Of a DNA stretch of 64,000 nt, positions 1 to 11,432 are shown in pieces. The stretch comes from Seminavis robusta (Eukaryota > Bacillariophyta > Bacillariophyceae > Naviculales > Naviculaceae). Every line of letters begins with the position of its first letter. Within the stretch, counting starts at the first letter, position 1. The notes under the pieces are model-generated. The model had not been told where the DNA came from and searched no databases. It saw only the letters and a program-made list of their open reading frames with translations. Where the stretch lies: contig CAICTM010000199.1 in NCBI GenBank assembly GCA_903772945.1, forward strand, positions 1 to 64,000. The letters run 5' to 3'. The translations under genes were made by a program, and so were the position numbers.

Positions 1-780
1 CTCCCAGAGTACCTATCGAGGAGAGGAGAATCCAAGTTAGAAGCGTTCCATGACAAGTTTGCCCATTTTGGCAATGGTGGAATGAGAAGAAGCCTTGCTG
101 ATGCACTCAACTTGGCTGGAACTGCAAGATACAACCTCAAGATTAGACACAAGAGAGCCTTCCTGTCAAGAATCAGTCTGGCAGAGAGGAGGTCAATTCC
201 AGCTGGATGGGAAAAGGTTGTACCTTACTGGAATCATTCAGAGTTGGCTTACCTGAATGAGCTAGCAGAGGCTGTGGGTGTGGATCCACCATTTCCTACT
301 GCAGAGCCACTGCCACATGATTCTGGAGAGAGGTTCTTTTCAGAGTTCATTGTTTCATTCAAACCACAAAGGCAGAAGTATGCTCCAAATGATTGTTGTC
401 TTTGTGCAGCTTGCACTGGAGCACCACCGAGTCCACCAGCAATCGAGCCACCACCTCCAACAGAACCACCAGCAATCGAGCCACCGCCACCACCTCCACT
501 ACCACCACCGCCACCACCACCACCACCTCCACCACCTGCAGTGCCACAAACAAGAAATGCTTATGTTGGTAATTTGATTCTATACCAGCAACAACAACAA
601 ATTCAAATGATGCAACTTGCCATGCAAATGCGGCAATTCCAACCAATACTGCCATCTCCTTTCCAGCCACCTCCACCCATTGGCTGCTGTCAGAGATACT
701 GCCAGTGGTTGACTAACAGGAGAGGAAGACCACCCCATGATGCTCATTGCCAATCTAGATTTAGTGGATACTCTGCATAG
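1..780 (+). CDS. Partial ORF of unknown function with polyproline stretch, possibly transposon-derived
   Basis: The frame is open from base 1, so the 5' end lies outside the window; the first internal Met is at 82. The first ~90 visible residues are basic and helical (HFGNGGMRRSLADALN, then RYNLKIRHKR). An acidic/aromatic patch follows, then a Pro-rich stretch (repeated AIEPPPP, then a long proline run) and a Gln/Met-rich segment (YQQQQQIQMMQLAMQM). The C-terminus has several Cys and His (GCCQRYCQW, GRPPHDAHCQSR) that could form a zinc knuckle. The DNA of the proline run is a CCA/CCT repeat. I do not recognise the family. The low-complexity linker and Cys-rich tail suggest a repeat-encoded protein, but that is only an impression; no transposase catalytic residues are visible. 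Confidence 0.5.
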   Translation, partial: LPEYLSRRGESKLEAFHDKFAHFGNGGMRRSLADALNLAGTARYNLKIRHKRAFLSRISLAERRSIPAGWEKVVPYWNHSELAYLNELAEAVGVDPPFPTAEPLPHDSGERFFSEFIVSFKPQRQKYAPNDCCLCAACTGAPPSPPAIEPPPPTEPPAIEPPPPPPLPPPPPPPPPPPPAVPQTRNAYVGNLILYQQQQQIQMMQLAMQMRQFQPILPSPFQPPPPIGCCQRYCQWLTNRRGRPPHDAHCQSRFSGYSA

Positions 781-851
781 AAATAAGAACAAATATTAGA
801 TGTGACAAATTCGTTTCTAGTAATGTACCCATTACTAACTTACATTCGAAG

Positions 852-1475
852 TCATGGTTGGTTGTTCCCATCAATAAACATAGCAAATTGGGGTCGCAGG
901 CCTCCAGAATAGTCAAGGTCTTCAATGCACAAAGTCACAAACTCCTCATTCATTATACTGAAATCCTTAAAGGAAAATTTGTCTTCGTACCACTGGCTGT
1001 AATACCCGTGCCAAGCAGCCATCACAATCTGCCCTTCATTGGAGGATAAGTCATAGCTCTCAGTGATCCTCTCCTTCACTAACCAATAGATGCACTCCAT
1101 GAAGATGTCCTTCCTTTCACAGGGAGATGGCCCCTCCAACATTTCATAAAGAGTGGAGAGAACAGCTCTGTACCATGGGCGACTCTTCTGAGGTCCCCAA
1201 TAATACATGTAATCCATGATGTTGGTCATGACAGGAGGAAGAGGCTTGCATCCTCCTTGCAAGATCATCTGCTCAAGAATGTGCCCTGTAAATTCAATTG
1301 GGCGAGCACAATGCTTTTGGTTGTTGATGAATCTGTTATCTGCATACTGTCCTTCAAAGATAACATACTTCCAAGTGAATCCATGCCTTGTAACTCTCAG
1401 CTCATTGAATGGGTACGAATGATTCACACGTTGCAGCAGCCACTTTGAGAAGCCAGGAGTAGTTGCGATCCTCAT
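852..1475 (-). CDS. Hypothetical protein, 207 aa
   Basis: I start this at the ATG at 1475 (MRIATTPGFSKW); the longer reading would need a non-ATG start. The protein is rich in Trp and Tyr (YMYYWGPQKSRPWYR, AWHGYYSQWYEDKF) and looks like a compact globular domain with no signal peptide or membrane segment. I recognise no family. It is convergent with the partial ORF at 1-780, with only 71 bp between their stops, so the two could belong to one repeat unit. Upstream of the ATG the 19-mer ATCACTACGTGCTCNGATC occurs twice (about 1502-1520 and 1545-1563, minus sense). A further open frame runs to 1872 upstream but has no recognisable content. Confidence 0.4.
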   Translation of the reverse strand: MRIATTPGFSKWLLQRVNHSYPFNELRVTRHGFTWKYVIFEGQYADNRFINNQKHCARPIEFTGHILEQMILQGGCKPLPPVMTNIMDYMYYWGPQKSRPWYRAVLSTLYEMLEGPSPCERKDIFMECIYWLVKERITESYDLSSNEGQIVMAAWHGYYSQWYEDKFSFKDFSIMNEEFVTLCIEDLDYSGGLRPQFAMFIDGNNQP

Positions 1476-2349
1476 TGTCGCGTTGTTGTTGCTGTCGTTG
1501 GAAGATCGGAGATCCGAGCACGTAGTGATCCGAGTGGAGACTGGAGATCTGAGCACGTAGTGATATGAATGAAGTGCGCGATGGTAGCATAATAGAAGTC
1601 AAACGAGAAACGATGTTACATAACAGTAGTAGACAGTAGTAGATGCCGGTTGAATCCTCATTGTCGACAATTTCTCTTACCTTTTGATAGCTGTCGACAA
1701 CAACATCGATGGCTGCTACCGGTGTCGACAACAACAGCCAATATTTGAATTTGTGGGAAGGTCTGGTGCGAGCGAAGGATAGGGAAAAAAAGAACAAGCA
1801 AGCCAGCCAGTGTAACTGACAACCTGTCAACCGACTTCGATTTGAATGTGCCTGCCATCCGTTGTGACGCATTTGCTGACATATTAATGTTCTTCAGACG
1901 TCTTACCCATGGGGGAAATGTCAGCTTTACAATGGAGACGGTTGCAGTCATTGCCATATCCCCTCACCCGATAAGTAAAATGGTCTTTCGGATGTCTCAA
2001 ACATGCCCTGCCTGCTCTCGACGTTGGAATTGGGAATCCAACTGATAACCCTCTCCCTTTCTTTTTTCTTTTCCCTCCCCCGCGCTGCGGCCTAACCCCC
2101 CCATAATCTTAGCATGAGCTGCTGGACAGTAAAAGGCACCCTTCCATTCCATGCCGAAACTCAACTATGCATCTGGTACCGTACGATAATAGCTACTAGT
2201 ACCGAACAGTTTCATTAGCTAGTAGCAAGTATGGCAGATGATCGTAGAAACAAAAAGTTTCCAAACTTACGAAGAAAGAAACAGGCAACCTAAAAAAGAA
2301 TACTGGATGTGATTGAAGAATCATTCCACACGTACTCGTTGTTTAACAA
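1476..2349. other. Intergenic region, no gene recognised
   Basis: Short overlapping ORFs here have low-complexity composition and no recognisable domain. The stretch 2050-2110 is C-rich, and the region ends in short TACC/GGTACC and CTAGCTAG motifs like those in other gaps of this window. Confidence 0.5.
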
Positions 2350-4323
2350 CTAGTCTTCCTTTTCTTCCTTCTCATCTTCTTTGCTCTCTTGAGTCGTTCG
2401 TTTTTGTCGAGCCACAATGTTCAGCTTATGATTGCAATAGTACCACTTTCGATTCCGCTTGTCAAAGAGTTGCATATTGGGCACGTCCAACGTCCCCTCC
2501 CGCAAGGGATTGAACCGCAATTGTGCCTCTACAGAATGATGTCCCTTGATTTCACCCAACAACAAGGCAGCATCAATCGCTAACAAGTCCTGATCGCGGT
2601 CCAGTCGGAAGACGGGATTGTCCGCATCGGCAATCAATCCCCAGACTCCAAAGGTGTACCCATTCACTTCGCTCACGACGGCTGTATTGGGCACGCTGGA
2701 ACGTTGCGACTGCTGCTGCTGTTGTACGTATGGGATGGAATCCCGGTTCGATCCTGCTCCCGCGTGATGGCTACTGACATTTAAATTGTTCGTCGTGGGC
2801 TGCGCCAGGACCGCCGATGTGGAGGACGACGACGTGGTTGTCATTGTCCCCGTGGAACTGGCCTGCTTATCACTGTCCTTGGCAACTAGCAACATCATGT
2901 CACGAGCTTCGGCACTGAGATTCTTGACCCGCAAAAAGATGGTGAATGGCTCGCCCACATAAAAGTCCTTGTTTTGCAATTGCATATCAATTCGAAAGGC
3001 ATCGGAAGGTTCCTGGGCCAATCGTCCGGTCGTCCATTGCGCATCTGCCGAGGAGATGGTCGTGGGATTCATACTGGCCGCCGTTTCGGCACCTTCCTCT
3101 TCTGCCTTGGTGGGATGTCCCACCACCGACGTGACGCTGATGGGACTCTTGAAGGTACGACTTCTCATGTGTTCCATGGCATCAATGGTCAGGATGGTCG
3201 CAAAGGCTCCTTGCGGATACAACGTCAAGGGCAATTTGGGCTGTGTCTGAGGCGCATATCCCCACTGGACACATTTACTCATATCCGCCACCGTGTGGGT
3301 TGGGGTATACATCCCTTGCGGGGGTGCTCCGGGAGGAGCCGGTAGCTCCAAACGGGAATGTCCCGGATGCAAGGCAATATTCGTCACCGTCACGGGCTCT
3401 CCGTGAGTGTTGGGATGCCTCATGACCAAACTGACCAATGTTCGTCCCGTAGTGGGTCCTGTGACGGAAGTCACGTCAATGGCCAAGGCATCCGTCAAGA
3501 TGACCTCGAGGATAAAGGGATCCAATTTGGTTTGTTTGACTTTGGAGGCTGTGAGCGTGGTTTGTAGAGTAAAATCGGGGAATCCTTCATAGCTCATTCG
3601 AGATTGTTGGGAAGGAGGATCACGAGGTTGTTCGGATAAGATGGCCACGACTTGTAAGCGTGTCTTGATCATGAGGGTATCATGCTGTGCGGCACGAACG
3701 ATAATTTGTGTTTCAAATACAATCGACGTGCCTTCAATGCGAGAAGATAGCACCGTGATTTTTTTTTTTTTTTCCCCTTTCCTTTTTTTTTTTTTTTTGG
3801 GGGGGGGGGGGGCTTTTTTCGATTGGGGGTTGTTGTTGTTGGTGGCATTTGTGAGACTGCTGCGACGTGCTGCCATTTCCTCGTCGTCGGAGCCTTGGGA
3901 TCCAGCCGAGTAAATGGAATGCAAAGAGTTATCCAAGTGATGATCGACCACTGGCATGGCCACAGTGGTGACCTCAAACCCTAGCGAGGTCTTGGAATCA
4001 CCATGGTTACCAAAGGGACCTCCTCCACCAGTATCTTCTCCCACATTGGAAGGAATTGGATGAATACAATCATTGGATAAAAAGTCATCCAGTGCCTCTT
4101 TGGATGGCAAGGTGAACTTGAGGGGGAGTGACATTCGGGAACGGCCAGAGGCATCCAAATAGAAGGACGTTGCCGCATACATGGGTTTCTTGTTCTCACC
4201 ACCATCTGATGCAAAGGATCCATCAAAATCAAACTCGGACTTTTCAGCTATCACGATGGAGCTCTCCTCTCCAATCACTGGCTCCAAGTCGCAGTCGTTG
4301 AAGTAGTGGATGGGATCTGGCAT
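2350..4323 (-). CDS. TRAPP complex Trs65-like protein, 657 aa (tentative)
   Basis: The ATG is at 4323; the codons just upstream would need a GTG start. The N-terminal ~150 residues are acidic and disordered. A Lys-rich homopolymer patch sits near residues 170-188 (PPPPKKKKKRKGEKKKKI). The following ~400 residues read as stacked beta-sandwich domains (FETQIIVRAAQHDTLMIKTR; FYVGEPFTIFLRVKNLSAEA). The C-terminus (LLLGEIKGHHSVEAQLRFNP, then LREGTLDVPNMQLFDK) has the Ig-like pattern of the C-terminal domain of Trs65-type TRAPPII trafficking subunits (TRAPPC13 is another beta-sandwich TRAPP protein). If so, it would act at the Golgi in Rab GTPase activation. The protein ends in an acidic Lys/Glu tail. 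The family call is inference from pattern. The homopolymer tract at 3759-3812 could hide a length error, although the frame stays open across it. Confidence 0.45.
   Translation of the reverse strand: MPDPIHYFNDCDLEPVIGEESSIVIAEKSEFDFDGSFASDGGENKKPMYAATSFYLDASGRSRMSLPLKFTLPSKEALDDFLSNDCIHPIPSNVGEDTGGGGPFGNHGDSKTSLGFEVTTVAMPVVDHHLDNSLHSIYSAGSQGSDDEEMAARRSSLTNATNNNNPQSKKAPPPPKKKKKRKGEKKKKITVLSSRIEGTSIVFETQIIVRAAQHDTLMIKTRLQVVAILSEQPRDPPSQQSRMSYEGFPDFTLQTTLTASKVKQTKLDPFILEVILTDALAIDVTSVTGPTTGRTLVSLVMRHPNTHGEPVTVTNIALHPGHSRLELPAPPGAPPQGMYTPTHTVADMSKCVQWGYAPQTQPKLPLTLYPQGAFATILTIDAMEHMRSRTFKSPISVTSVVGHPTKAEEEGAETAASMNPTTISSADAQWTTGRLAQEPSDAFRIDMQLQNKDFYVGEPFTIFLRVKNLSAEARDMMLLVAKDSDKQASSTGTMTTTSSSSTSAVLAQPTTNNLNVSSHHAGAGSNRDSIPYVQQQQQSQRSSVPNTAVVSEVNGYTFGVWGLIADADNPVFRLDRDQDLLAIDAALLLGEIKGHHSVEAQLRFNPLREGTLDVPNMQLFDKRNRKWYYCNHKLNIVARQKRTTQESKEDEKEEKED
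3759..3812. repeat. In-frame homopolymer tract (T15, C4T3C2, T16, G14)
   Basis: On the plus strand this reads 15 T, CCCC, TTT, CC, 16 T and 14 G. On the coding minus strand it gives proline codons followed by lysine codons. The run lies inside the Trs65-like ORF, in a linker between the disordered N-terminus and the first beta domain. Confidence 0.95.
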
Positions 4324-5127
4324 GATCACAACGAATTCACGATGGGTAGCCTAAATAAAGATATCAACTTTCACTGTCGTTAAATCAAGCGCTGTCTGTA
4401 GCTATATCTGGAATGTGATACAGCAACAAATCAACAACAAGGAGATGGGTAGGGAGCACTACTGCCAACGGTAACGATACAATAGATCAGACAGCCACAG
4501 CAGGTTGTTGTCGTTGGATTGGATGTTGGATGCAGCCCGTTGGTGCGAAGTCCACCAGCCTTATCTTTTTTCGGAGAGCGCGATTTGGACCGGGGGGTCA
4601 ATCCCTCACCCGCAAGAAACTTACAGCCGTGCCAGTAGCCTTTCCTTGGACGATGCCACCAAAGCTTTTGCGGCAATACAGCTCTGATGAGATGCTTCTG
4701 CTACCATAAATTTGTACCGTAAAGGTGTACTAGCACCGGTACCCTACTATCCATAGCTCCAGCTATCTAATGGATTTTTGTGTGTTGGGGTTATCCTCTG
4801 CAGTTTGCGAGGATAGTACAGTAACCCAGCTTTCCCTCCCAGACTTTTTGTGTGTGTTCCACACAACCAAACATCTATCATACCTGAGGATGAATGAGAG
4901 AGAGAGAGACCCCGAGCATGAATCGGAGAGTGCAGAAGGGTCAGGACACTTTGAAGCCCATGAGGCTTTGTATCCTTGCTAACAATCGATCACAAGGCTT
5001 TGTTGGGGAAGGGTACAGCTCCAATCATCTAGCTAGCTTGAGATTTTCCTAATGATGTATTGTAGTCGCGATGTGTGCATCGCCCCCTAACTAATAGCCA
5101 CAGTACATAGTTACTAGAACTTTCTTT
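4324..5127. other. Intergenic region
   Basis: This gap separates two minus-strand genes. It holds a GA-rich tract (about 4890-4910) and scattered CTAGCTAG and TACCGG motifs, but no ORF with recognisable content. The promoter of the Trs65-like gene should lie at its low-coordinate end. Confidence 0.5.
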
Positions 5128-7649
5128 TTACTTCTTGGTGTTGCCTGCGTTCTTCTTCTTGGTGTTGTTGTTCATTGCAAGGATACCCCCTCGTGGAAGG
5201 TACTTTTTGCGGAAACGACTGCGCAGCAGATGACTTGTATAGTCAGGGGCCACGCGAGACACTCGTTCTCCAAGCTTGGGCTTGACGTTGACAAACGCGC
5301 CACATTCTGGAACTTCTTCCTCCCAGCTACAACTGCTGGTGGATTCGCTGTCTTCTGTGCAAAAGCTACCGCTACTCTCTGAACCCGAGTTGCTCCTGTC
5401 GTCGTCTTCACTCCTAGTGGATGATTCTTCCTCCGAAAAGGACGACGAATATCGGTCTCGAGTTGTTCTACTTTGAGACACTGAGGACGAGGAAGACGAA
5501 CCGTCATCGTCCAAAATCGCACTGACACCAGCGCTCTCTACATCGTCATCATCCGCGTCCAGGATCTCGCTGACACCAGTACTCTCGATATCATCATCCA
5601 CACTCATAGAAGCGACTCCTGATCTTTGCCCCGAACCTGAACCAGAGCTCGTGCTTGTGCCGGTACTGGTCTCTGTTCCCGTTGCCATGGAGACATGATC
5701 TATGGTGCTGCTGTTGTAGGTTTTGGCTTCAGTTGTGGACTGGGACGACGTCAAAACTGACGACCGAAACGTCACAGAGTGTGTTCGTTCGGATCTGTTT
5801 GTACTTGCAAATCGAGACGTGGTTTCATCGTCGCAGCTCTGAGAAGTTGACTCCTCTGAACTTACGGACATTGATGCAGTTCTGTTAACCTCATCATCCT
5901 TCCAGGATTTGGATGCCTTGCTGAGCACCTCGGTCCAATCGTCCATTTCTTCGCTGGCCGATTGCAAAGACGGTTCAGTTGGGATTGGCATGGAGCTTGG
6001 ACGCGCTGGCTTGTACTTGATCTTATCGTTGCCTCGTTTCCGCCTGAGGTTGCCTGTGAATCGAATCGAGAAAGATGGAATTGTTAGATACCGTGACTGA
6101 GAACAAATCAAGACATGTCATTTGCTGTATGACACGTACCGAACCAATTATGCGTCAGGCTTATGCTTTGTTCGTCTAGAAAATGTTGCAGTACATCTCG
6201 AGATTCCCAAGGCGAAACATCTCGTGAATCAAAGACACGCAAAGCTGATGCAGTATCGATCAGTGAGTACTGATCCACACCCAAATACCCTGCACTGTTT
6301 TTGCAGCGCTCCCTATACGGCAGCTGCCATGGTCTGGGATTGGATGTGTTTGCCTCGGGGACATGTCGCATCAGGTCCATTACCTCTTGACGCTTGCGAC
6401 TTTCTTTGGTTCTCTCTATCATGTTTTGCACGGCTTTGGCACTTTGAAGGCGATTTGGGGGGTGGACAAAGAGAAGCCCGTTCAATTCGTCTGCCACAGC
6501 TTGCAGAGCCAGCGTTTGACACGCAAAGAAAGGACCCCTTTTTACTAGTGCTTTGGCGCTGCTTTCAGGCTGCCACAGTGCAATGTTTTTCTTTCGCTTC
6601 CATTCATCCAACTCGAGTCCGTAGCCGTACATGGTTGTTTTGCCACTCTGAGTTGAGGATAGATCCCAATCACTGCTGCTGGAAACACCGCTTTTAGATC
6701 GCTGAGAGCTGCTCATATCGCCGCTTCTCGATCCTTTTCCTGCATCCCCCATGTTTACTATTCCGCTATCGTCGAGGCTCACATTGGCAGGGATACTTAG
6801 GTCATTCCTTTCCGTGGAAGCACCGCCCACCAATAAGGATTGAAAGGCGTCTAACTCGGTTTCAAAGGTATCAGGAACGACATCCGAAGCTGCGTCAGAG
6901 AATCCCATGGGATTGTACCGATTGAAAGCGCTATCCTCAGACATATTTTGCGACTCGCCGTCATCATCCGACCAAGTGTTCATTTGCCGGATGACATTGG
7001 TATCCAAAGGCATGTTAAAACTCTTGTTGACGTATCCCACATCGAGGTCAACTTCTACCTCCTCTGCTAAAGCATCTTCCTCCACAAAGCTACCTATAGC
7101 TTCAGTGTTAAGCCGAGGGAAATGTCCGCCTTCCTTGAGCGATGCCATACGAGAAAAGTATGCCATGATATTGTCTGATTCGTCGACTTCTTCAATGTTG
7201 TCAAACTCTCTTTTCTTGTGCTTGGTTTCGACCTGCTTTTGCTGATTCTGCTGCTGCTGGTAGTGCTCTTGGCTTTCTTCAATCAACCGATCTACACACT
7301 CTGGCGGTAGATGAGCCTCCTGAGCCTCCATTCGTATCAGCTGGATTTCTTCTTGACTTAACTTCTTGCCACGAATATAGGGCAAGATTAATGATATGAA
7401 CTGATCCTGTTCTTGTTGAGACCAATCTCCCACCTCGGATCGACCATCCATGATCGGATCATCGTCATGATCTTCTACAATGACATTGCTAAACTGCTGT
7501 TGTTGGTAGTGATGGTCGTGGTTATTCTCAGCTGCATCAACCACTCGTGAACCCCTCAAGAAGGAAGAACTCGAAGATCCGGAAGATGACGATATTATCC
7601 TCAGGCCGGGCTGCTGGGGCGCCCGTTCGTTTTGCAGCGCCACAAACAT
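5128..7649 (-). CDS. Acidic, Ser-rich protein of unknown function, two exons, 811 aa
   Basis: Two adjacent minus-strand ORFs join through a clean intron. Exon 1 is 7649-6140 and exon 2 is 6053-5128; the 86-nt intron has a GTACGT donor and a TTCACAG acceptor, and the split codon gives WFG-NLRRKR in frame. The N-terminal half has Ser and Gln runs and acidic stretches. A more ordered segment near residues 345-510 has conserved-looking features (WKRKKNIALWQPESS; RPWQLPYRERCKNSAGYLGV). The C-terminal ~250 residues are almost entirely Ser/Asp/Glu repeats (two copies of a GVSxILDxDD motif) followed by a short basic end (LRSRFRKKYLPRGG). There are no membrane segments. I do not recognise it; the composition would suit a nuclear scaffold or regulator, but no function can be assigned. 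Confidence 0.75.
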
Positions 7650-8671
7650 CTTGTTCCAACCAACTCACTAACTAATTCTGCTTGAAAAGGCTGCTGCTAA
7701 GGGTAACTCTCACAGCCTAATGATCAGCATGCTCAAACCGAGGGCTCTGGGACTGACGGAGACTACTTCTGCAGTCCGCTCCCACCAATATTAACATACA
7801 AATACTCGACCAAATCAGCGTTACCAGCCAGAAATGTCATCGAAGTTGAAAAAATGATCACAAGCCAGCCGATGGGTATCCCATGAGGCACCGTTAAGCT
7901 AACGTAGAAACTGTACCAGGAAAAAATTCAATAAGCGCGAGAGATCAGAGCCTGGGCGGCCAAGATCGGAGGCAAAGCGACTAAACTCCACGCCTACAAG
8001 ACTCCTACCAAGAGTTGTCCACATTTTCAATTTTTGTCCTGCGATTCGCGATTGTGGACAAACAAAGGACAAGATAATGTGTGCATGACAACAACTCAAA
8101 ACTTTGCATCATGTGGTAGCAACGGTTGCTAATGACTATCTTGCTAGCTACCAGTTCACTCCAAACTGGCTCAGCTTCCTTCCTAATAACTAAACTGCAG
8201 CTTTGGTTCGATGATATTATGCACCCTGGCTACTAGCTAGCTAGCACATCGACCGTAGCTAGATCTAGCTACCCCCTGGAATCTCTGTTGCGGGAGAGTC
8301 TAGTCGTGGTCTACCCCTGCTGTGTTCCTAGCTACAGCATACCGGTAGATGATGCCGGCTGAATGGACTGAGATAGCATGATTTCTATAGGTAAATTAGA
8401 AGATGAAAGGTGGAATGGTTGTGTGCTGAGCGTGTGTCCTAGCAGGTGAATTAATCAAGATGGCAGGGGTGGTGGTGGCGATGACAGGAGCAAACGGTGA
8501 AAATCCCAAGTAGCAGCAATGTAGCAAACAAGACTTTTCGTGCCAAAAACTGTCTCTGGCTGATCGGTTACAGCAGAAACACAAGCGCACTTTTCCTATA
8601 GAAATCCGTGAAAGTAACAAAGAATGGATGGATGGTGGATGATAGAATGAATGAACTGAAGGCAGACAGCC
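7650..8671. other. Intergenic region
   Basis: About 1 kb between the acidic two-exon gene (5' side) and the 3' end of the HSF gene. It contains TAGCTAGCTAG clusters near 8230-8270 and no ORF with recognisable content. Confidence 0.5.
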
Positions 8672-11432
8672 TCACTGGATCTCGCGTCTTGTTTGATCCA
8701 GCATGTTGATAGACTTGAGCCAAACGTCAGCTGTGCGCTTCAAGGCAACTCGGTCCGCATCTGGGAGAGGACCGCTCGCTCCTTCGAGAATCTTTCGAAC
8801 ACAGTTGACCGAGAAGATCTTGAAATCGCGTACAGCGTTGCTGCGACTGCCTTCGCGTTCCCAGTTCTGCATGTGATTCATTCGAGCATGGACAGAAAGG
8901 GCAGCCGAGTTCCGGTTGGGATCGCCCGAATGAGCCATCGGGTCGAGCGCTTCACGGTACTGATGGAAGTCACACGCCAGGATCTCACACGATGCAATGA
9001 GCTGTAGGATCTTTCGGCTCATCTCGGGATTGCCGATAGGCGCCGTGGACATGCAAAACCCTGCTACCGCTGCTGACGTAATGTCGGACATCAAGAGCCG
9101 TTCCGTGATGGACTTGGCTTGTGGGATGGGGACAGGATTGACCATGAGCTCTTTCGAGGGTTTGCTTACATCGAAGCGATCTTCCACTTCGTCCACATCC
9201 GAATCGGTGACCACACTGCTGGTGCTTTGAATGCCAAACAGTTCGGTGGCTTGCAAGTCTTCCGCGGGATACTCGTCATCGTAAGTCAGCAGCTCACTGG
9301 CCGACATGGACACCTGGTACGACGAGGAGCTGAACGGAGGTGTCACAACTCCGGCTCCCGGACGACGAACTCGAGATGGTAACATGCCATTCTTTCGAGC
9401 TCGTTTGGCATACTCTTCAAGCTTCATTGCTACGTCTTCTACAATCATGGACTGCTCGAGCATTTCGAGCTTCTCGTTCCGCTTGTTGTCGAGACTCGAG
9501 TCATCTGGCATGTCGTCCTCTCGCGCAGCAGCTGCGGTGTTGCTGTTGGCTTCCTCCAAGCTATGAAGGAGTGAGAAATCAACCACCGGACTGCCAGGAG
9601 CTTGCGGCGACGGTTCCGGGGTATCCTGGTAGTAACGGCTTCTCTTGGACTTGGGTGGTTGTACATCCGCGTCGAGCTGCTCCGAGTTGCTGGCACGACT
9701 GTTCAGCGATACTCGTCGACTGAAACTGTCTCGTTTCTTCGAACCAACACCCATCGAGGAATCATTGGAAGGGCTCTCCTCGATGACAGGATGGTCCTCA
9801 GCAATGGAGCCAGATTCTTCATCACTGGGGGTAGTGACAGCGTTGTCGTTATCCTCGGACTTCTTGTTGGCGCCTTTGGGGAGCGGACCACGGGACGAGA
9901 ACCGTTGCTTTCGTCCATCCAAGCCAGGGCAAGTGCGCCGACGAACCATGTAGAGGTCCTCAGGGTGATCACGATGGAACAAGTTATGCTTGTAGATCCA
10001 AACATTGCGTTCTCGGTTGATCTTGCTGTGACCACAACCCAATAGAAACATAATATAGACAAGAGGAAGGATTTGGTGAAATGTGAGCCCATGTAATCCC
10101 CACCCTTAGCTCTGGCTAGCCAGTAGCTAGCTATGCCGTACCTCTACGCTAACTTACCGAAAGGAGTAGAAGTTCAGCTGCCTGACCAAGGACTGGAAGC
10201 GGTTGTGGCGAAAGTACTGAGGCAGTGTCTCCGACTCGAGCCGTTCGAGATCTGAACCAATGACAAAGGCGTCGCCATCTTCGGTCCACTGAGAGAGGGC
10301 AGAGTAGATAGATGAAACAACAGTGTGTTAGTCCCGAGCTTAGAACAACATGTCACAATGACGGACAACATGACTGACGATGGTGGCGCGGTGACAACAA
10401 CCAATCAGCGTGCACGAAAGTTCACAAGGCGAACCGAAGATACACTTCATCTTTCTCTTTTGCCAAAGATACACATACAAAGTCGAACGGTTTCAGCGAA
10501 CGCACGTATCAAAGGATTTGAGTCTCGAATGAGCCTTTGGCGGGAACCCTTTCGGGCCTCAGATTTCAATCCGAACCCTTTCGTAGGAAATGCACATACG
10601 AAGCCAAAAGATTCGCACATCAAGGTAGGCCCGGTACTGGAAGCTACGAGAAGAAGCTCGGAAACCTTTTGAATTTTTTCGCTCGGAATCGGAAGAGATC
10701 TGCGGCCATGGTGGGCTCTCTCTGTGGGAAACGGCCGTCTGTGGGAATGCCAAAAGTGCCGATACAACAATCAACCAAAAACAGCAGATAGAGTAGATAA
10801 CGAGTGCATCCGGATGGTGCTGCAGTAGCCATGAAAGGAGACGTGTCAAGACTCGTTTCCTCGGAAGAGAAGTCCATGGACAGGAACAGAATGGAAAATT
10901 CTGTGGGGACTCTCCGTGAGAAACAACACGTTCTTCCACGACTACTCAAGCCATCAACAGGCAAGGAGAGCAGCTCGGTTCGTGGAGGCGTTGATGGCCA
11001 AGGCGACTAAGGAAGTGTCATGGCGTTGATGGCCAATGGAACGGAAGAACAATCCAACAAAGATGATGGATGTTCCTGTATCCACCCCCACTTCCTCGCT
11101 CACAAAGTGAGCACGCTCAAGCATCTGGAGACAACAAGCGTGCCTCCAATGACAAGTCACGAAGAACGTATCATGGTTGCAAGGACGAGATAACAGAATA
11201 TATCCACTTGGATTTGATACCAAAAAGTGACCTTTGTTGGCCAACGAAGAAGAACGAATTAACTTACCCGGATGACCTCATCGGGAGCTCCATTGACCAT
11301 CTGGAAAAGCTTCAGGATGAACCCAGAGGGAACAGTGTCATTCGCAGTGGTAGCCTGGGGTTGCTCCTTGGGAACATCTTTCTTCTTGGAGTCGGTGGCG
11401 GTGGTGGCAGTCATGATGGTGGCGCTTGTCAT
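8672..11432 (-). CDS. Heat-shock transcription factor (HSF-type DNA-binding domain), three exons, 549 aa
   Basis: Exons are 11432-11268, 10288-10158 and 10025-8672. Introns are 979 nt (donor GTAAGTT, acceptor CTCTCAG) and 132 nt (GTAAGTT, GTCACAG), and all joins keep frame. The HSF winged-helix domain spans residues ~36-135: FILKLFQMVNGAPDEVI (helix 1), then WTEDGDAFVIGS, the recognition-helix region LPQYFRHNRFQSLVRQLNFYSFRK, and the wing NVWIYKHNLFHRDHPEDLY. The order and spacing match the family. HSFs bind inverted nGAAn repeats and activate stress genes in the nucleus; HSF genes are greatly expanded in diatoms. The rest is acidic/Ser-rich with basic clusters (PPKSKRSRYY) and a C-terminal helical block (residues ~400-549) of unknown role. 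I see no clear hydrophobic heptad trimerisation domain beside the DNA-binding domain. An ATG at 11414 in the same frame is an alternative start. Confidence 0.93.

Noticed and set aside
359-676. Minus-strand Val-rich ORF
   Set aside because: It is only the antisense reading of the proline-codon repeat.
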